Of a stretch of DNA of 11,531 nucleotides, positions 5,350 to 11,531 are shown one piece after another. Every line of letters starts with the position of its first letter. Within the stretch, counting starts at the first letter, position 1. Source of the stretch: Peptostreptococcaceae bacterium (GTDB lineage: Bacteria; Bacillota_A; Clostridia; Peptostreptococcales; Acidaminobacteraceae); the NCBI GenBank assembly GCA_013619035.1, contig JABXKX010000011.1:1-11531 (forward strand), read 5' to 3'. A program made the translations under genes and the position numbers. Below the pieces are notes generated by a model. It searched no databases. It had not been told where the DNA came from and saw nothing but the letters and a program-made list of their open reading frames with translations.

Positions 5350-5956
5350 AGTCGGTTTAGCAAAAGGACGTTTATGTGAATCTGCTATGAAAAGTTTTGA
5401 AAAAATGAATTTAAAACAAGTCATTGATTTAAATTCTAGAAAACTTGTATTTCATGATAAAGAAAATGAAGTGGAGTATATCTTACTAAAGCCAAGTGAT
5501 GTGGTGACTTATGTAGAAAATGGTGTCTGTGATTTAGGTGTTGTTGGCAGTGATGTGATTATGGAAAGAGACGAAATGGTATATGAACTCGCGGACTTAG
5601 GATTTGGAAAATGTAAATTTTCTATTGCCACTTTAAAAGACAATGAGAAGGTTTTAGAACAAAACTTTATAAAAGTAGCAACGAAGTATCCAAATGTAGC
5701 TAAAAAGTATTTTTCGAATATGGGCAAAGAAATAGAAATCATCTCATTAAATGGCTCCGTTGAATTGGCTCCTATTGTTGGATTAGCAGATTGTATTGTG
5801 GATATTGTAGAGACTGGAAGTACATTAAAGGCCAATAATTTAGTGGTTGTTGAAGATATGCACTTGGTATCAGCCAGACTAATTTGTAACAGTGTGAGTT
5901 ATCGTTTCAATAAACCAACTTTAGTAGAGTGGGTTAAAAATCTGAAGGAGGCTTAA
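5342..5956 (+). CDS. hisG: ATP phosphoribosyltransferase catalytic subunit, short form
   Basis: HisG short form (EC 2.4.2.17), 204 residues, catalysing the committed step: ATP plus PRPP to phosphoribosyl-ATP. Motifs: LAKGRL (6-11), DLGVVGSDV (64-72), VATKYP (112-117), GSVELAP (138-144) and the PRPP-binding stretch DIVETGSTLKANNL (154-167). It lacks the C-terminal regulatory domain of the long form, which matches the presence of hisZ immediately upstream and predicts a hetero-octameric HisZG enzyme. The ATG at 5342 lies 8 nt after GAGGAG (5328-5333) and overlaps the end of hisZ by 8 nt, suggesting translational coupling of the two subunits. Confidence 0.96.
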   Translation: MIRVGLAKGRLCESAMKSFEKMNLKQVIDLNSRKLVFHDKENEVEYILLKPSDVVTYVENGVCDLGVVGSDVIMERDEMVYELADLGFGKCKFSIATLKDNEKVLEQNFIKVATKYPNVAKKYFSNMGKEIEIISLNGSVELAPIVGLADCIVDIVETGSTLKANNLVVVEDMHLVSARLICNSVSYRFNKPTLVEWVKNLKEA

Positions 5957-7240
5957 ATGAAAATTATAAAAGGTGAAGGTATTAACACATATATTAAAAA
6001 TCTAAAAGACAGACAAGATGATAATTTAGAGCTGAAAGAAGTTGTTCAAAGCATCATTGATACAGTTAAAAGAGACGGTGATCAGAGTTTGTTTGACTAC
6101 ACAAAAAAGTTTGATAAAGTCAGTTTAGAGTCATTAGAAGTCACTCCAGAAGAAATTAAATTTGCGAAAGAAACCATTGATCCAGAACTTTTAAACTCAC
6201 TAAAAGCTGCATATGATAACATCAAGTCCTTTCATAACATTCAACAAAGATCATCTAAGTACATCGATGTACCTGGTGGACGATTAGGTGAAATTATCAA
6301 ACCTTTAAATCGAGTTGGGATATATGTCCCTGGTGGTAAAGCTGCTTATCCTTCAACGGTACTCATGAACGCCATTCCTGCAAGACTTGCAGGGGTGAAG
6401 GAGGTTATTATGGTGACACCACCGATGAAAGATGGCTCGGTTAAAGCTTCGGTACTGGTTGCAGCTGATTTAGCGGGTGTGGATAGAATTTTTAAAGTAG
6501 GAGGTGCTCAAGCCATTGCTGCACTCACCTACAGCACTAAAAGCATCCCTTCAGTCAATAAGATTGTAGGCCCCGGCAATGCTTATGTTGCAACCGCAAA
6601 GGGATTGCTTTCAGATAAAGTTGGCATCGATATGATCGCAGGTCCAAGTGAAATACTCATACTGGCAGATCAATATTCTAATCCGAAATTCATAGCAGCG
6701 GACATGATAGGACAAGCAGAACATGATGAAAAAGCGGCATCGATGGTGATAACTACTTGTGAAATCATGGCTATAAAAATAGAAGAAGAATTAAATGAAC
6801 AATTAAAAACCAGTGATCGATTAAGCATCGTTAAACCATCCCTTCGAGATCAAGGTGCCATATTAATTGCGGGTGATGAAAGTCAAATGATTGCACTGGC
6901 AAATGAAATAGCACCAGAACATTTAGAAATACAAACAGAGAATGCAGAATATTTGGTGAATGACATAGAAAATGCAGGCGCAATATTTATTGGCAATTAC
7001 TCACCAGAAGCATTAGGGGACTATTATGCTGGACCCAATCATACATTACCAACCAGCGGGACTGCAAAGTTTGCATCCCCTCTAGGTATTGATGACTTTA
7101 TCAAAAAAACATCTTATATCCATTATACAAAAGAGGGATTAAGGGATGTAAAAGATAAGATTATTACGATAGCAACTGATGAGGGATTGACAGGACATGC
7201 CAATTCCATAAAGGTAAGATTTGGAGGAGACGATGATTAG
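5957..7240 (+). CDS. hisD: Histidinol dehydrogenase
   Basis: HisD (EC 1.1.1.23), 427 residues, the zinc-dependent NAD enzyme that oxidises L-histidinol to histidine in two steps. Signatures: VGPGNAYVATAKGLL (204-218), IAGPSEILILAD (227-238), GQAEHDEKAA (252-261) with probable zinc ligands Gln253 and His256, PEHLEI (320-325) with catalytic Glu321-His322, GDYYAGPNHTLPTSG (354-368) with zinc ligand Asp355, and a C-terminal GHAN with His414. All key residues are present and the length is normal. The ATG directly follows the hisG stop (TAAATG) with GGAGG 5 nt upstream at 5947-5951. The end overlaps hisC by 8 nt. Confidence 0.97.
   Translation: MKIIKGEGINTYIKNLKDRQDDNLELKEVVQSIIDTVKRDGDQSLFDYTKKFDKVSLESLEVTPEEIKFAKETIDPELLNSLKAAYDNIKSFHNIQQRSSKYIDVPGGRLGEIIKPLNRVGIYVPGGKAAYPSTVLMNAIPARLAGVKEVIMVTPPMKDGSVKASVLVAADLAGVDRIFKVGGAQAIAALTYSTKSIPSVNKIVGPGNAYVATAKGLLSDKVGIDMIAGPSEILILADQYSNPKFIAADMIGQAEHDEKAASMVITTCEIMAIKIEEELNEQLKTSDRLSIVKPSLRDQGAILIAGDESQMIALANEIAPEHLEIQTENAEYLVNDIENAGAIFIGNYSPEALGDYYAGPNHTLPTSGTAKFASPLGIDDFIKKTSYIHYTKEGLRDVKDKIITIATDEGLTGHANSIKVRFGGDDD
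7223..7227 (+). promoter_or_regulatory. Ribosome binding site that fixes the hisC start
   Basis: GGAGG inside the end of hisD, 5 nt before the ATG at 7233. The earlier in-frame TTG at 7221 overlaps it and is rejected. Confidence 0.75.
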
Positions 7241-8240
7241 ACAAACAATAAAGGAGTTAATCCCCTATAAGGTGACTCAAATAGAAAATGTGGTGAGATT
7301 AGATGCGAATGAAAACTCAAATAATTTGAATTACATGATTGATGCAGGGGATCTCAACAGATATCCAGACAATGATGCCAATACACTAAAAAAAGCAATA
7401 GCTTCCTACTTGTCTGTAGATAAAGACGAAATCATAGTTGGGAATGGTTCAAGTGAAATGATTGAGTTCTTGATGAGAACTTATATAGAAGCTGGAGATA
7501 AGATTTTAGGATTTGATATCACTTTTTCCATGTATAAGATATTTGCCAAAATATACAGTGCAAACTATATTTCAGTCTCAAATGATAACTATGTTATGGA
7601 TATGGATGATTTGATAAATCAAGCCATTTTAGAAGAACCTAAATTGATTTTAATATGTAATCCCAATAATCCTACGGGTTATTTAATCAATAAAATGGAT
7701 ATTGAGAGACTTTGTAAATCAACCAAAAGTTTGGTGGTTGTAGATGAAGCTTATATAGAATTCTGTGAAGGGTCTATGATCAACAGACTTGAAGCATATG
7801 ATAACTTGATTATCTTAAGAACATTCTCCAAAGCTTGGGGTCTAGCTGGTGCTAGAGTGGGTTATTTGATTGCATCACAACAGATTATCAATGAAATATC
7901 TAAAGTTAAAGCACCTTACAATTTAAATGCTTTATCTCAACGAGCGGCAATAAAAGCTTTAGAAAACTCAACCGAAACCTTTAAAAACATCGATGATATC
8001 ATCAGCCAACGGGAGTATGTTTACAATCAGATGTGTGACATGGGTATTAAGGTCTATAAATCTTCAGCTAATTTTTTATACTTTGAAGCAGCAAAGTCTT
8101 TGTATACTGACTTATTAAACTTTGGTGTTTTGATCAGAAACTTTGATGATACAAAATATAGAGTCACCATAGGTACAAATACAGATAATCAACTATTTTT
8201 AGCGGGCTTAAAATCGGTTCGGATAAGGAAGGTCGTATGA
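7233..8240 (+). CDS. hisC: Histidinol-phosphate aminotransferase
   Basis: HisC (EC 2.6.1.9), 335 residues, fold-type I PLP aminotransferase converting imidazole-acetol phosphate and glutamate to histidinol phosphate. Visible are the N-terminal LDANEN (23-28), RYPD (43-46), GNGSSEMI (70-77), NPNNPTG (143-149), DEAYIEF (171-177), the PLP lysine Lys200 in RTFSKAWGLAGARVGY, and the C-terminal arginine-rich segment IRNF...YRVTIG (301-314). Length is slightly below the usual 350-360. The ATG at 7233 overlaps the hisD end by 8 nt. Placement between hisD and hisB resembles clostridial-type operons; in Bacillus subtilis hisC is elsewhere. Some HisC homologues also act on aromatic amino acids, which cannot be judged here. 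Confidence 0.95.
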   Translation: MIRQTIKELIPYKVTQIENVVRLDANENSNNLNYMIDAGDLNRYPDNDANTLKKAIASYLSVDKDEIIVGNGSSEMIEFLMRTYIEAGDKILGFDITFSMYKIFAKIYSANYISVSNDNYVMDMDDLINQAILEEPKLILICNPNNPTGYLINKMDIERLCKSTKSLVVVDEAYIEFCEGSMINRLEAYDNLIILRTFSKAWGLAGARVGYLIASQQIINEISKVKAPYNLNALSQRAAIKALENSTETFKNIDDIISQREYVYNQMCDMGIKVYKSSANFLYFEAAKSLYTDLLNFGVLIRNFDDTKYRVTIGTNTDNQLFLAGLKSVRIRKVV

Positions 8241-8815
8241 GACAAATAGAGATTAATAGAACAACAAAAGAAACTAAGATCAATTGCGTTCTTAATATAG
8301 ATGGCTCGGGAAAATATAATATCAAAACGGGCATTGGTTTTTTAGATCACATGTTAGAATTGTTTTCTTTTCATAGCGGTTTTGATTTAACTTTAGACGT
8401 ACAAGGTGATATAGAAGTAGACAGTCATCATACCGCAGAAGATATAGGATTGGTACTTGGTGAAGCTATTTTAAACTCCTTAGGAGATAAAAAAGGCATC
8501 AATAGATATGGCTGTATGTATTTACCGATGGATGAGACCTTGGCTAGGATAACTTTGGACTTATCTGGAAGACCTTATTTGGTTTATGACTGTACTTATC
8601 AGAGAGCTGATTTAGGTACACTCGACGTACAAAATATCAAAGAGTTTTTTAAGAGTGTTAGCAACACTGCAATGATGACATTACATTTATCAGTACTTTA
8701 TGGTGAGAATGACCATCATAAAGCAGAAGCATTATTTAAAGGATTTGGAAGAGCTTTAAAAGAAGCCGTTCAAATAACAAGTAATCAAGTGATGTCATCT
8801 AAGGGGGTATTATGA
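8237..8815 (+). CDS. hisB: Imidazoleglycerol-phosphate dehydratase
   Basis: HisB dehydratase (EC 4.2.1.19), 192 residues, converting imidazole glycerol phosphate to imidazole-acetol phosphate with two manganese ions. Motifs: GFLDHML (34-40), DSHHTAEDIG (62-71), MDETLARITLDLSGRP (98-113) and DHHKAEALFKGFGRALKEA (159-177); the paired HH motifs are the metal ligands. Only the dehydratase domain is present. The N-terminal histidinol-phosphatase domain of the enteric bifunctional HisB is absent, so that activity must come from another gene. It overlaps the hisC stop by 4 nt (ATGA), with AAGGAAGG just upstream. Confidence 0.97.
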   Translation: MRQIEINRTTKETKINCVLNIDGSGKYNIKTGIGFLDHMLELFSFHSGFDLTLDVQGDIEVDSHHTAEDIGLVLGEAILNSLGDKKGINRYGCMYLPMDETLARITLDLSGRPYLVYDCTYQRADLGTLDVQNIKEFFKSVSNTAMMTLHLSVLYGENDHHKAEALFKGFGRALKEAVQITSNQVMSSKGVL

Positions 8816-9417
8816 TAACTATTATTGATTATGGATTAGGAAATATCAGATCTTTGATGAATTGGTTCAAAAGAGAATCTTTAGAAGTTGTACTCAGTCG
8901 AGATCCTGAAGTGATCGCCTCATCAGATCTACTTATACTACCAGGTGTAGGAGCATATGGTGATGCAATGAAGATGTTGAAAGCTTATGGACTAGATGAC
9001 ATCATTATAAAAGAAGTCCAGAAAGGCAAACCACTTGTAGGTATTTGTTTAGGCATGCAGCTATTGTATGATGCATCTTACGAAGGTGGTTATAAAAATG
9101 GATTAGGTCTAATAACTGGTGACATAAAACCATTTAAAACAACAAATGTAAAAGTACCTCATATGGGATGGAATAGTCTAAATTCTTCAAAAGAAACTTT
9201 GGATCAAACCTACGTTTATTTTGTTCATTCATTTTATGCTGAGTCTAGTGGTGAGGAAGTGATTGCTTATGCAGAGTATGATGTGAAAGTACCAGGCGTT
9301 GTTAAAAAAGATAATATTTTAGGGTTTCAATTTCATCCAGAAAAAAGTGGTGATGCAGGTAAACCGATGATGGACATGATAAAGGAGTTATTAGATGATA
9401 ATATATCCAGCGATTGA
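8812..9417 (+). CDS. hisH: Imidazole glycerol phosphate synthase, glutaminase subunit
   Basis: HisH, 201 residues, class-I glutamine amidotransferase that releases ammonia from glutamine and channels it to HisF. Motifs: IDYGLGNIRS (5-14), LPGVGAYGDAM (43-53), the nucleophile elbow VGICLGMQLL (76-85) with Cys79, HMGWN (117-121), YFVHSFYA (136-143) and GFQFHPEKSG (171-180) with His175 and Glu177. The catalytic triad is complete. It overlaps hisB by 4 nt (ATGA) with AAGGGGGT upstream, and its last 23 nt lie inside hisA. Confidence 0.97.
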   Translation: MITIIDYGLGNIRSLMNWFKRESLEVVLSRDPEVIASSDLLILPGVGAYGDAMKMLKAYGLDDIIIKEVQKGKPLVGICLGMQLLYDASYEGGYKNGLGLITGDIKPFKTTNVKVPHMGWNSLNSSKETLDQTYVYFVHSFYAESSGEEVIAYAEYDVKVPGVVKKDNILGFQFHPEKSGDAGKPMMDMIKELLDDNISSD

Positions 9418-10096
9418 TATACTAGACGGTCAGGCCGTTAGACTTTTAAAAGGTGATTATAATGAGGTTACTGTTTATGGTAAACCAAAAGATTTATCTG
9501 AAAAGTGGATGAATAGCGGGTCAAATAACTTGCATATAGTTGATTTAAACGGCGCTAGGCAAACAGGAGACAATAGGATAGCTATCTATGATATTTTAAC
9601 AGAGAGTCCAACTTTTGTTCAAGTGGGTGGCGGTATACGTACTTTAAGTCAAGTCGTTCAATATTTAGAGATTGGGGTGAGTCAAATCATAATCGGCACC
9701 ATGGCCATTAAAGATCCCGACTTGTTACAAGAAATAGTTAACTTATATCCTGATAATATTACGGTTGGTGTAGATGCTAAAAATGGCTTTGTAGCTGTTG
9801 AAGGGTGGGAAGAAGTCTCTTCAGTAGATGCTATTAAATGGATTAAAAAACTTGAATCACAGGGCGTTAAACGCATTGTTTATACAGACATTTCAAAAGA
9901 TGGAACGCTTACTGGTCCAAACTTTGAGATGTATAAAAAAGTATTAAAAGAAACCTCTATTGAAGTCATTGCATCTGGTGGCATCAGTGTATTAGAGGAC
10001 TTGATTCAATTAAAAGAAATTGGTGTACATGGCGTTGTGGTTGGTAAAGCGTTGTATGAAAATAGATTTACTCTTGAGGAGGCTTTATCATGTTGA
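9395..10096 (+). CDS. hisA: ProFAR isomerase HisA
   Basis: HisA (EC 5.3.1.16), 233 residues, a (beta/alpha)8 barrel that isomerises ProFAR to PRFAR by an Amadori rearrangement. Catalytic Asp8 sits in [14 protein letters not shown] and Asp127 in GVDAKNG. Phosphate-binding loops are VGGGIR (77-82) and ASGGIS (193-198); [13 protein letters not shown] lies at 164-176. Asp at positions 8 and 127, and a length close to the usual 240, distinguish it from HisF. The ATG at 9395 has AAAGGAG 7 nt upstream (9381-9387) and lies within the end of hisH, a 23-nt overlap. That is the longest in the operon. Confidence 0.97.
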   Translation: MIIYPAIDILDGQAVRLLKGDYNEVTVYGKPKDLSEKWMNSGSNNLHIVDLNGARQTGDNRIAIYDILTESPTFVQVGGGIRTLSQVVQYLEIGVSQIIIGTMAIKDPDLLQEIVNLYPDNITVGVDAKNGFVAVEGWEEVSSVDAIKWIKKLESQGVKRIVYTDISKDGTLTGPNFEMYKKVLKETSIEVIASGGISVLEDLIQLKEIGVHGVVVGKALYENRFTLEEALSC

Positions 10097-10845
10097 CAAA
10101 AAGAATCATCCCGTGTTTGGATGTAAGAGATGGCAGAGTGGTAAAAGGTGTTCAGTTTCAAAATATTAAAGATATAGCATCACCCGTTGAACTGGCAGAG
10201 TTTTATATGAGTGAAGGTGCTGATGAATTGGTTTTTTATGATATTACTGCATCACATGAAAAAAGAGGTGCCACACTTGATTTTGTTGCTGCTGTGGCAG
10301 ACTGTATCAATATTCCCTTTTGTGTAGGAGGTGGCGTCAAAACAGTAGAAGACTTCGACCGTATCTTAAAAAGTGGTGCTGATAAAGTCTCCATCAATTC
10401 CAGCGCAATAGAGAATCCCAATCTGATTAAAGAAGCTTCAAAAAAATATGGCAATCAATGTGTTGTTGTTTCAATCGATGTTAAAAATATAGAAGGAAGT
10501 TATAAAGTTGTCACTCATGGTGGAAGAAGTAATACTGGTTTAGATGCCATTGAATGGGCAAAAAAAGCAGTTGAACTTGGGGCAGGCGAACTGGTTATCA
10601 ACAGTATTGATGAAGATGGAATGAAAAATGGCTATGACATCGTTTGTTTAAGAAAAATTACAGATGTTGTAACAGTACCGGTTATTGCATCCGGTGGTGC
10701 TGGTTTAGAAGAACATTTTTATGATGCTGTAGTAGAGGCAAATGTAGATGGTATATTAGCAGCTTCAGTATTTCATAATAAAATCATAAGAATAAATGAT
10801 CTAAAGGATTATTTAATATCTAAAAATATAAGAATGAGAAGGTGA
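10090..10845 (+). CDS. hisF: Imidazole glycerol phosphate synthase, cyclase subunit
   Basis: HisF (EC 4.3.2.10), 251 residues, the barrel partner of HisH; it uses ammonia from HisH to convert PRFAR to imidazole glycerol phosphate and AICAR. Catalytic Asp11 is in [19 protein letters not shown] and Asp130 in VVSIDVK. Other signatures are YDITAS (50-55), VGGGVKT (79-85), THGGR (142-146), [13 protein letters not shown] (171-183) and ASGGAG (200-205). The start at 10090 overlaps hisA by 7 nt, with GGAGG at 10078-10082. AICAR produced here links the pathway to purine synthesis. Confidence 0.97.
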   Translation: MLTKRIIPCLDVRDGRVVKGVQFQNIKDIASPVELAEFYMSEGADELVFYDITASHEKRGATLDFVAAVADCINIPFCVGGGVKTVEDFDRILKSGADKVSINSSAIENPNLIKEASKKYGNQCVVVSIDVKNIEGSYKVVTHGGRSNTGLDAIEWAKKAVELGAGELVINSIDEDGMKNGYDIVCLRKITDVVTVPVIASGGAGLEEHFYDAVVEANVDGILAASVFHNKIIRINDLKDYLISKNIRMRR

Positions 10846-10847
10846 AT

Positions 10848-11447
10848 ATGACTATAAAATTTGATTCAAATGGATTGGTACCTGTGATTACACAAGATTA
10901 TTTTACAAAAGAAGTATTAATATTGTCTTATATGAATAAAGTAGCACTGGATAAAACTCTAGAAGAAAATGCATTATACTACTTTAGTCGCAGTAGAAAC
11001 GAACTTTGGAAAAAAGGGGAAATCTCTGGCAATACACAGGAATTGATGTCACTTAAGTATGATTGTGATAGTGATGCACTTTTAGCTATTGTTAAACAAA
11101 AGGGACCTGCCTGTCATACTGGACAAACATCATGTTTTCACAATTCACTTATTGGAGAACAAGTAGATAGCAATATGCTGAGTAAACTGTATACTCTAAT
11201 TGAAGATAGAAAAAATGACCCTATTGAAGGCTCGTATACCAATTATTTGTTGGATAAAGGTCGTGAAAAGATTCTTAAAAAAGTAGGGGAGGAAAGCAGT
11301 GAGATCATAATCGCTTCCATGGCAAATAACAAGTCAGAACTGATTTATGAAATAGCTGATTTTGTATACCATGCCATGGTACTGATGGTACATGATGAAG
11401 TCACTCTTTCTGATGTGTTAAGTGAACTAGAAAGCAGATATAAATAA
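10848..11447 (+). CDS. hisIE: Bifunctional phosphoribosyl-AMP cyclohydrolase / phosphoribosyl-ATP pyrophosphohydrolase
   Basis: A 199-residue fusion of HisI and HisE, doing steps 2 and 3 of the pathway. HisI domain (about 1-105): YYFSRSRNELWKKGEISGN (44-62), the metal-binding DCDSD (72-76) with Cys73, and GPACHTGQTSCF (86-97) with zinc-ligand Cys89 and Cys96. HisE domain (about 108-199): the alpha-helical MazG-like LDKGREKILKKVGEESSE (135-152) and YEIADFVYHAMVLM (167-180) with conserved acidic residues. The ATG at 10848 follows GAGAAGG by 5 nt and lies 2 nt after the hisF stop; a GTG at 10842 overlaps the ribosome site and is less likely. It is the last gene of the operon. Confidence 0.95.
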   Translation: MTIKFDSNGLVPVITQDYFTKEVLILSYMNKVALDKTLEENALYYFSRSRNELWKKGEISGNTQELMSLKYDCDSDALLAIVKQKGPACHTGQTSCFHNSLIGEQVDSNMLSKLYTLIEDRKNDPIEGSYTNYLLDKGREKILKKVGEESSEIIIASMANNKSELIYEIADFVYHAMVLMVHDEVTLSDVLSELESRYK

Positions 11448-11463
11448 TTATATCTGCTTTTTT
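11431..11463 (+). terminator. Terminator of the his operon, overlapping the hisIE stop
   Basis: AAAGCAGATATAA (11431-11443) pairs with TTATATCTGCTTT (11448-11460) around a 4-nt loop, followed by T residues to 11463. The TAA stop (11445-11447) is in the loop, so the last codons of hisIE encode the 5' arm. On the minus strand the stem is followed by TTCTAG, only a weak U-tract, so bidirectional use is possible but uncertain. Confidence 0.88.
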
Positions 11464-11464
11464 C

Positions 11465-11530
11465 TTAGATATTAAATTGATTGATGAGTTGATCAAGTTC
11501 TTTAATCATATTGATATTAACTTGAATAAT
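11465..11530 (-). CDS. Possible 3' end of a convergent gene (partial)
   Basis: Reading the minus strand from the window edge, one frame stays open for 21 codons and ends in TAA at 11467-11465. Its residues end in MIKELDQLINQFNI, an amphipathic, helix-prone tail. The gene would face the his operon across the shared terminator. Too little is present to name a family, and a 21-codon open frame in A+T-rich DNA is weak evidence. Confidence 0.35.
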   Translation of the reverse strand: MIQVNINMIKELDQLINQFNI

Positions 11531-11531
11531 T

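Noticed and set aside
7221..7232. TTG start for HisC
   Set aside because: It overlaps the GGAGG site; ATG at 7233 has ideal spacing.

Overview
The window is A+T-rich, bacterial and almost fully coding. TGA is used as an ordinary stop (thrC, hisC, hisB, hisH, hisA and hisF all end in it), so this is standard code 11 and not a Mycoplasma/Spiroplasma-type code. Strong GGAGG ribosome sites, sigma-A-like promoters, a short HisG with a separate HisZ, and the order hisZ-G-D-C-B-H-A-F-IE suggest a low-G+C Firmicute or a deep relative of the Mollicutes with the standard code (Acholeplasma/Izemoplasma-like). That placement is inference; no 16S or marker gene is present.

Layout. (1) 30-1258: a divergent pair, a class-I glutamine-amidotransferase-like peptidase C26 (minus strand) and an HxlR-family regulator (plus strand). 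A near-perfect palindrome lies over the regulator's promoter, and an intrinsic terminator follows the regulator. (2) 1407-4158: an extended -10 promoter drives thrC and an ApgM-family phosphoglycerate-mutase-like gene 3 nt downstream. This pairing fits the proposal that this family supplies homoserine kinase activity where thrB is missing. (3) 4178-4437: the his leader. It has a consensus promoter, a 24-codon leader peptide with four consecutive His codons, a long hairpin and a strong intrinsic terminator just before hisZ. (4) 4438-11447: nine his genes, tightly overlapping, closed by a terminator whose loop holds the last stop codon. (5) The right edge holds what may be the 3' end of a convergent gene.

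How the genes work together. HisZG, HisIE, HisA, HisHF, HisB, HisC and HisD cover the pathway from PRPP and ATP to histidine, except for histinol-phosphate (histidinol-phosphate) phosphatase, which must be encoded elsewhere. ThrC, with the putative homoserine kinase, makes threonine from homoserine. The most interesting element is the his leader. It looks like ribosome-mediated attenuation, but not the classic enteric 1:2/2:3/3:4 arrangement: the His-codon run (4272-4286) and a downstream segment (4315-4329) share TCATAGAT and are both complementary to a third segment (4348-4369) immediately before the terminator. Ribosome position could decide which of the two pairs with it. No T-box consensus was seen.
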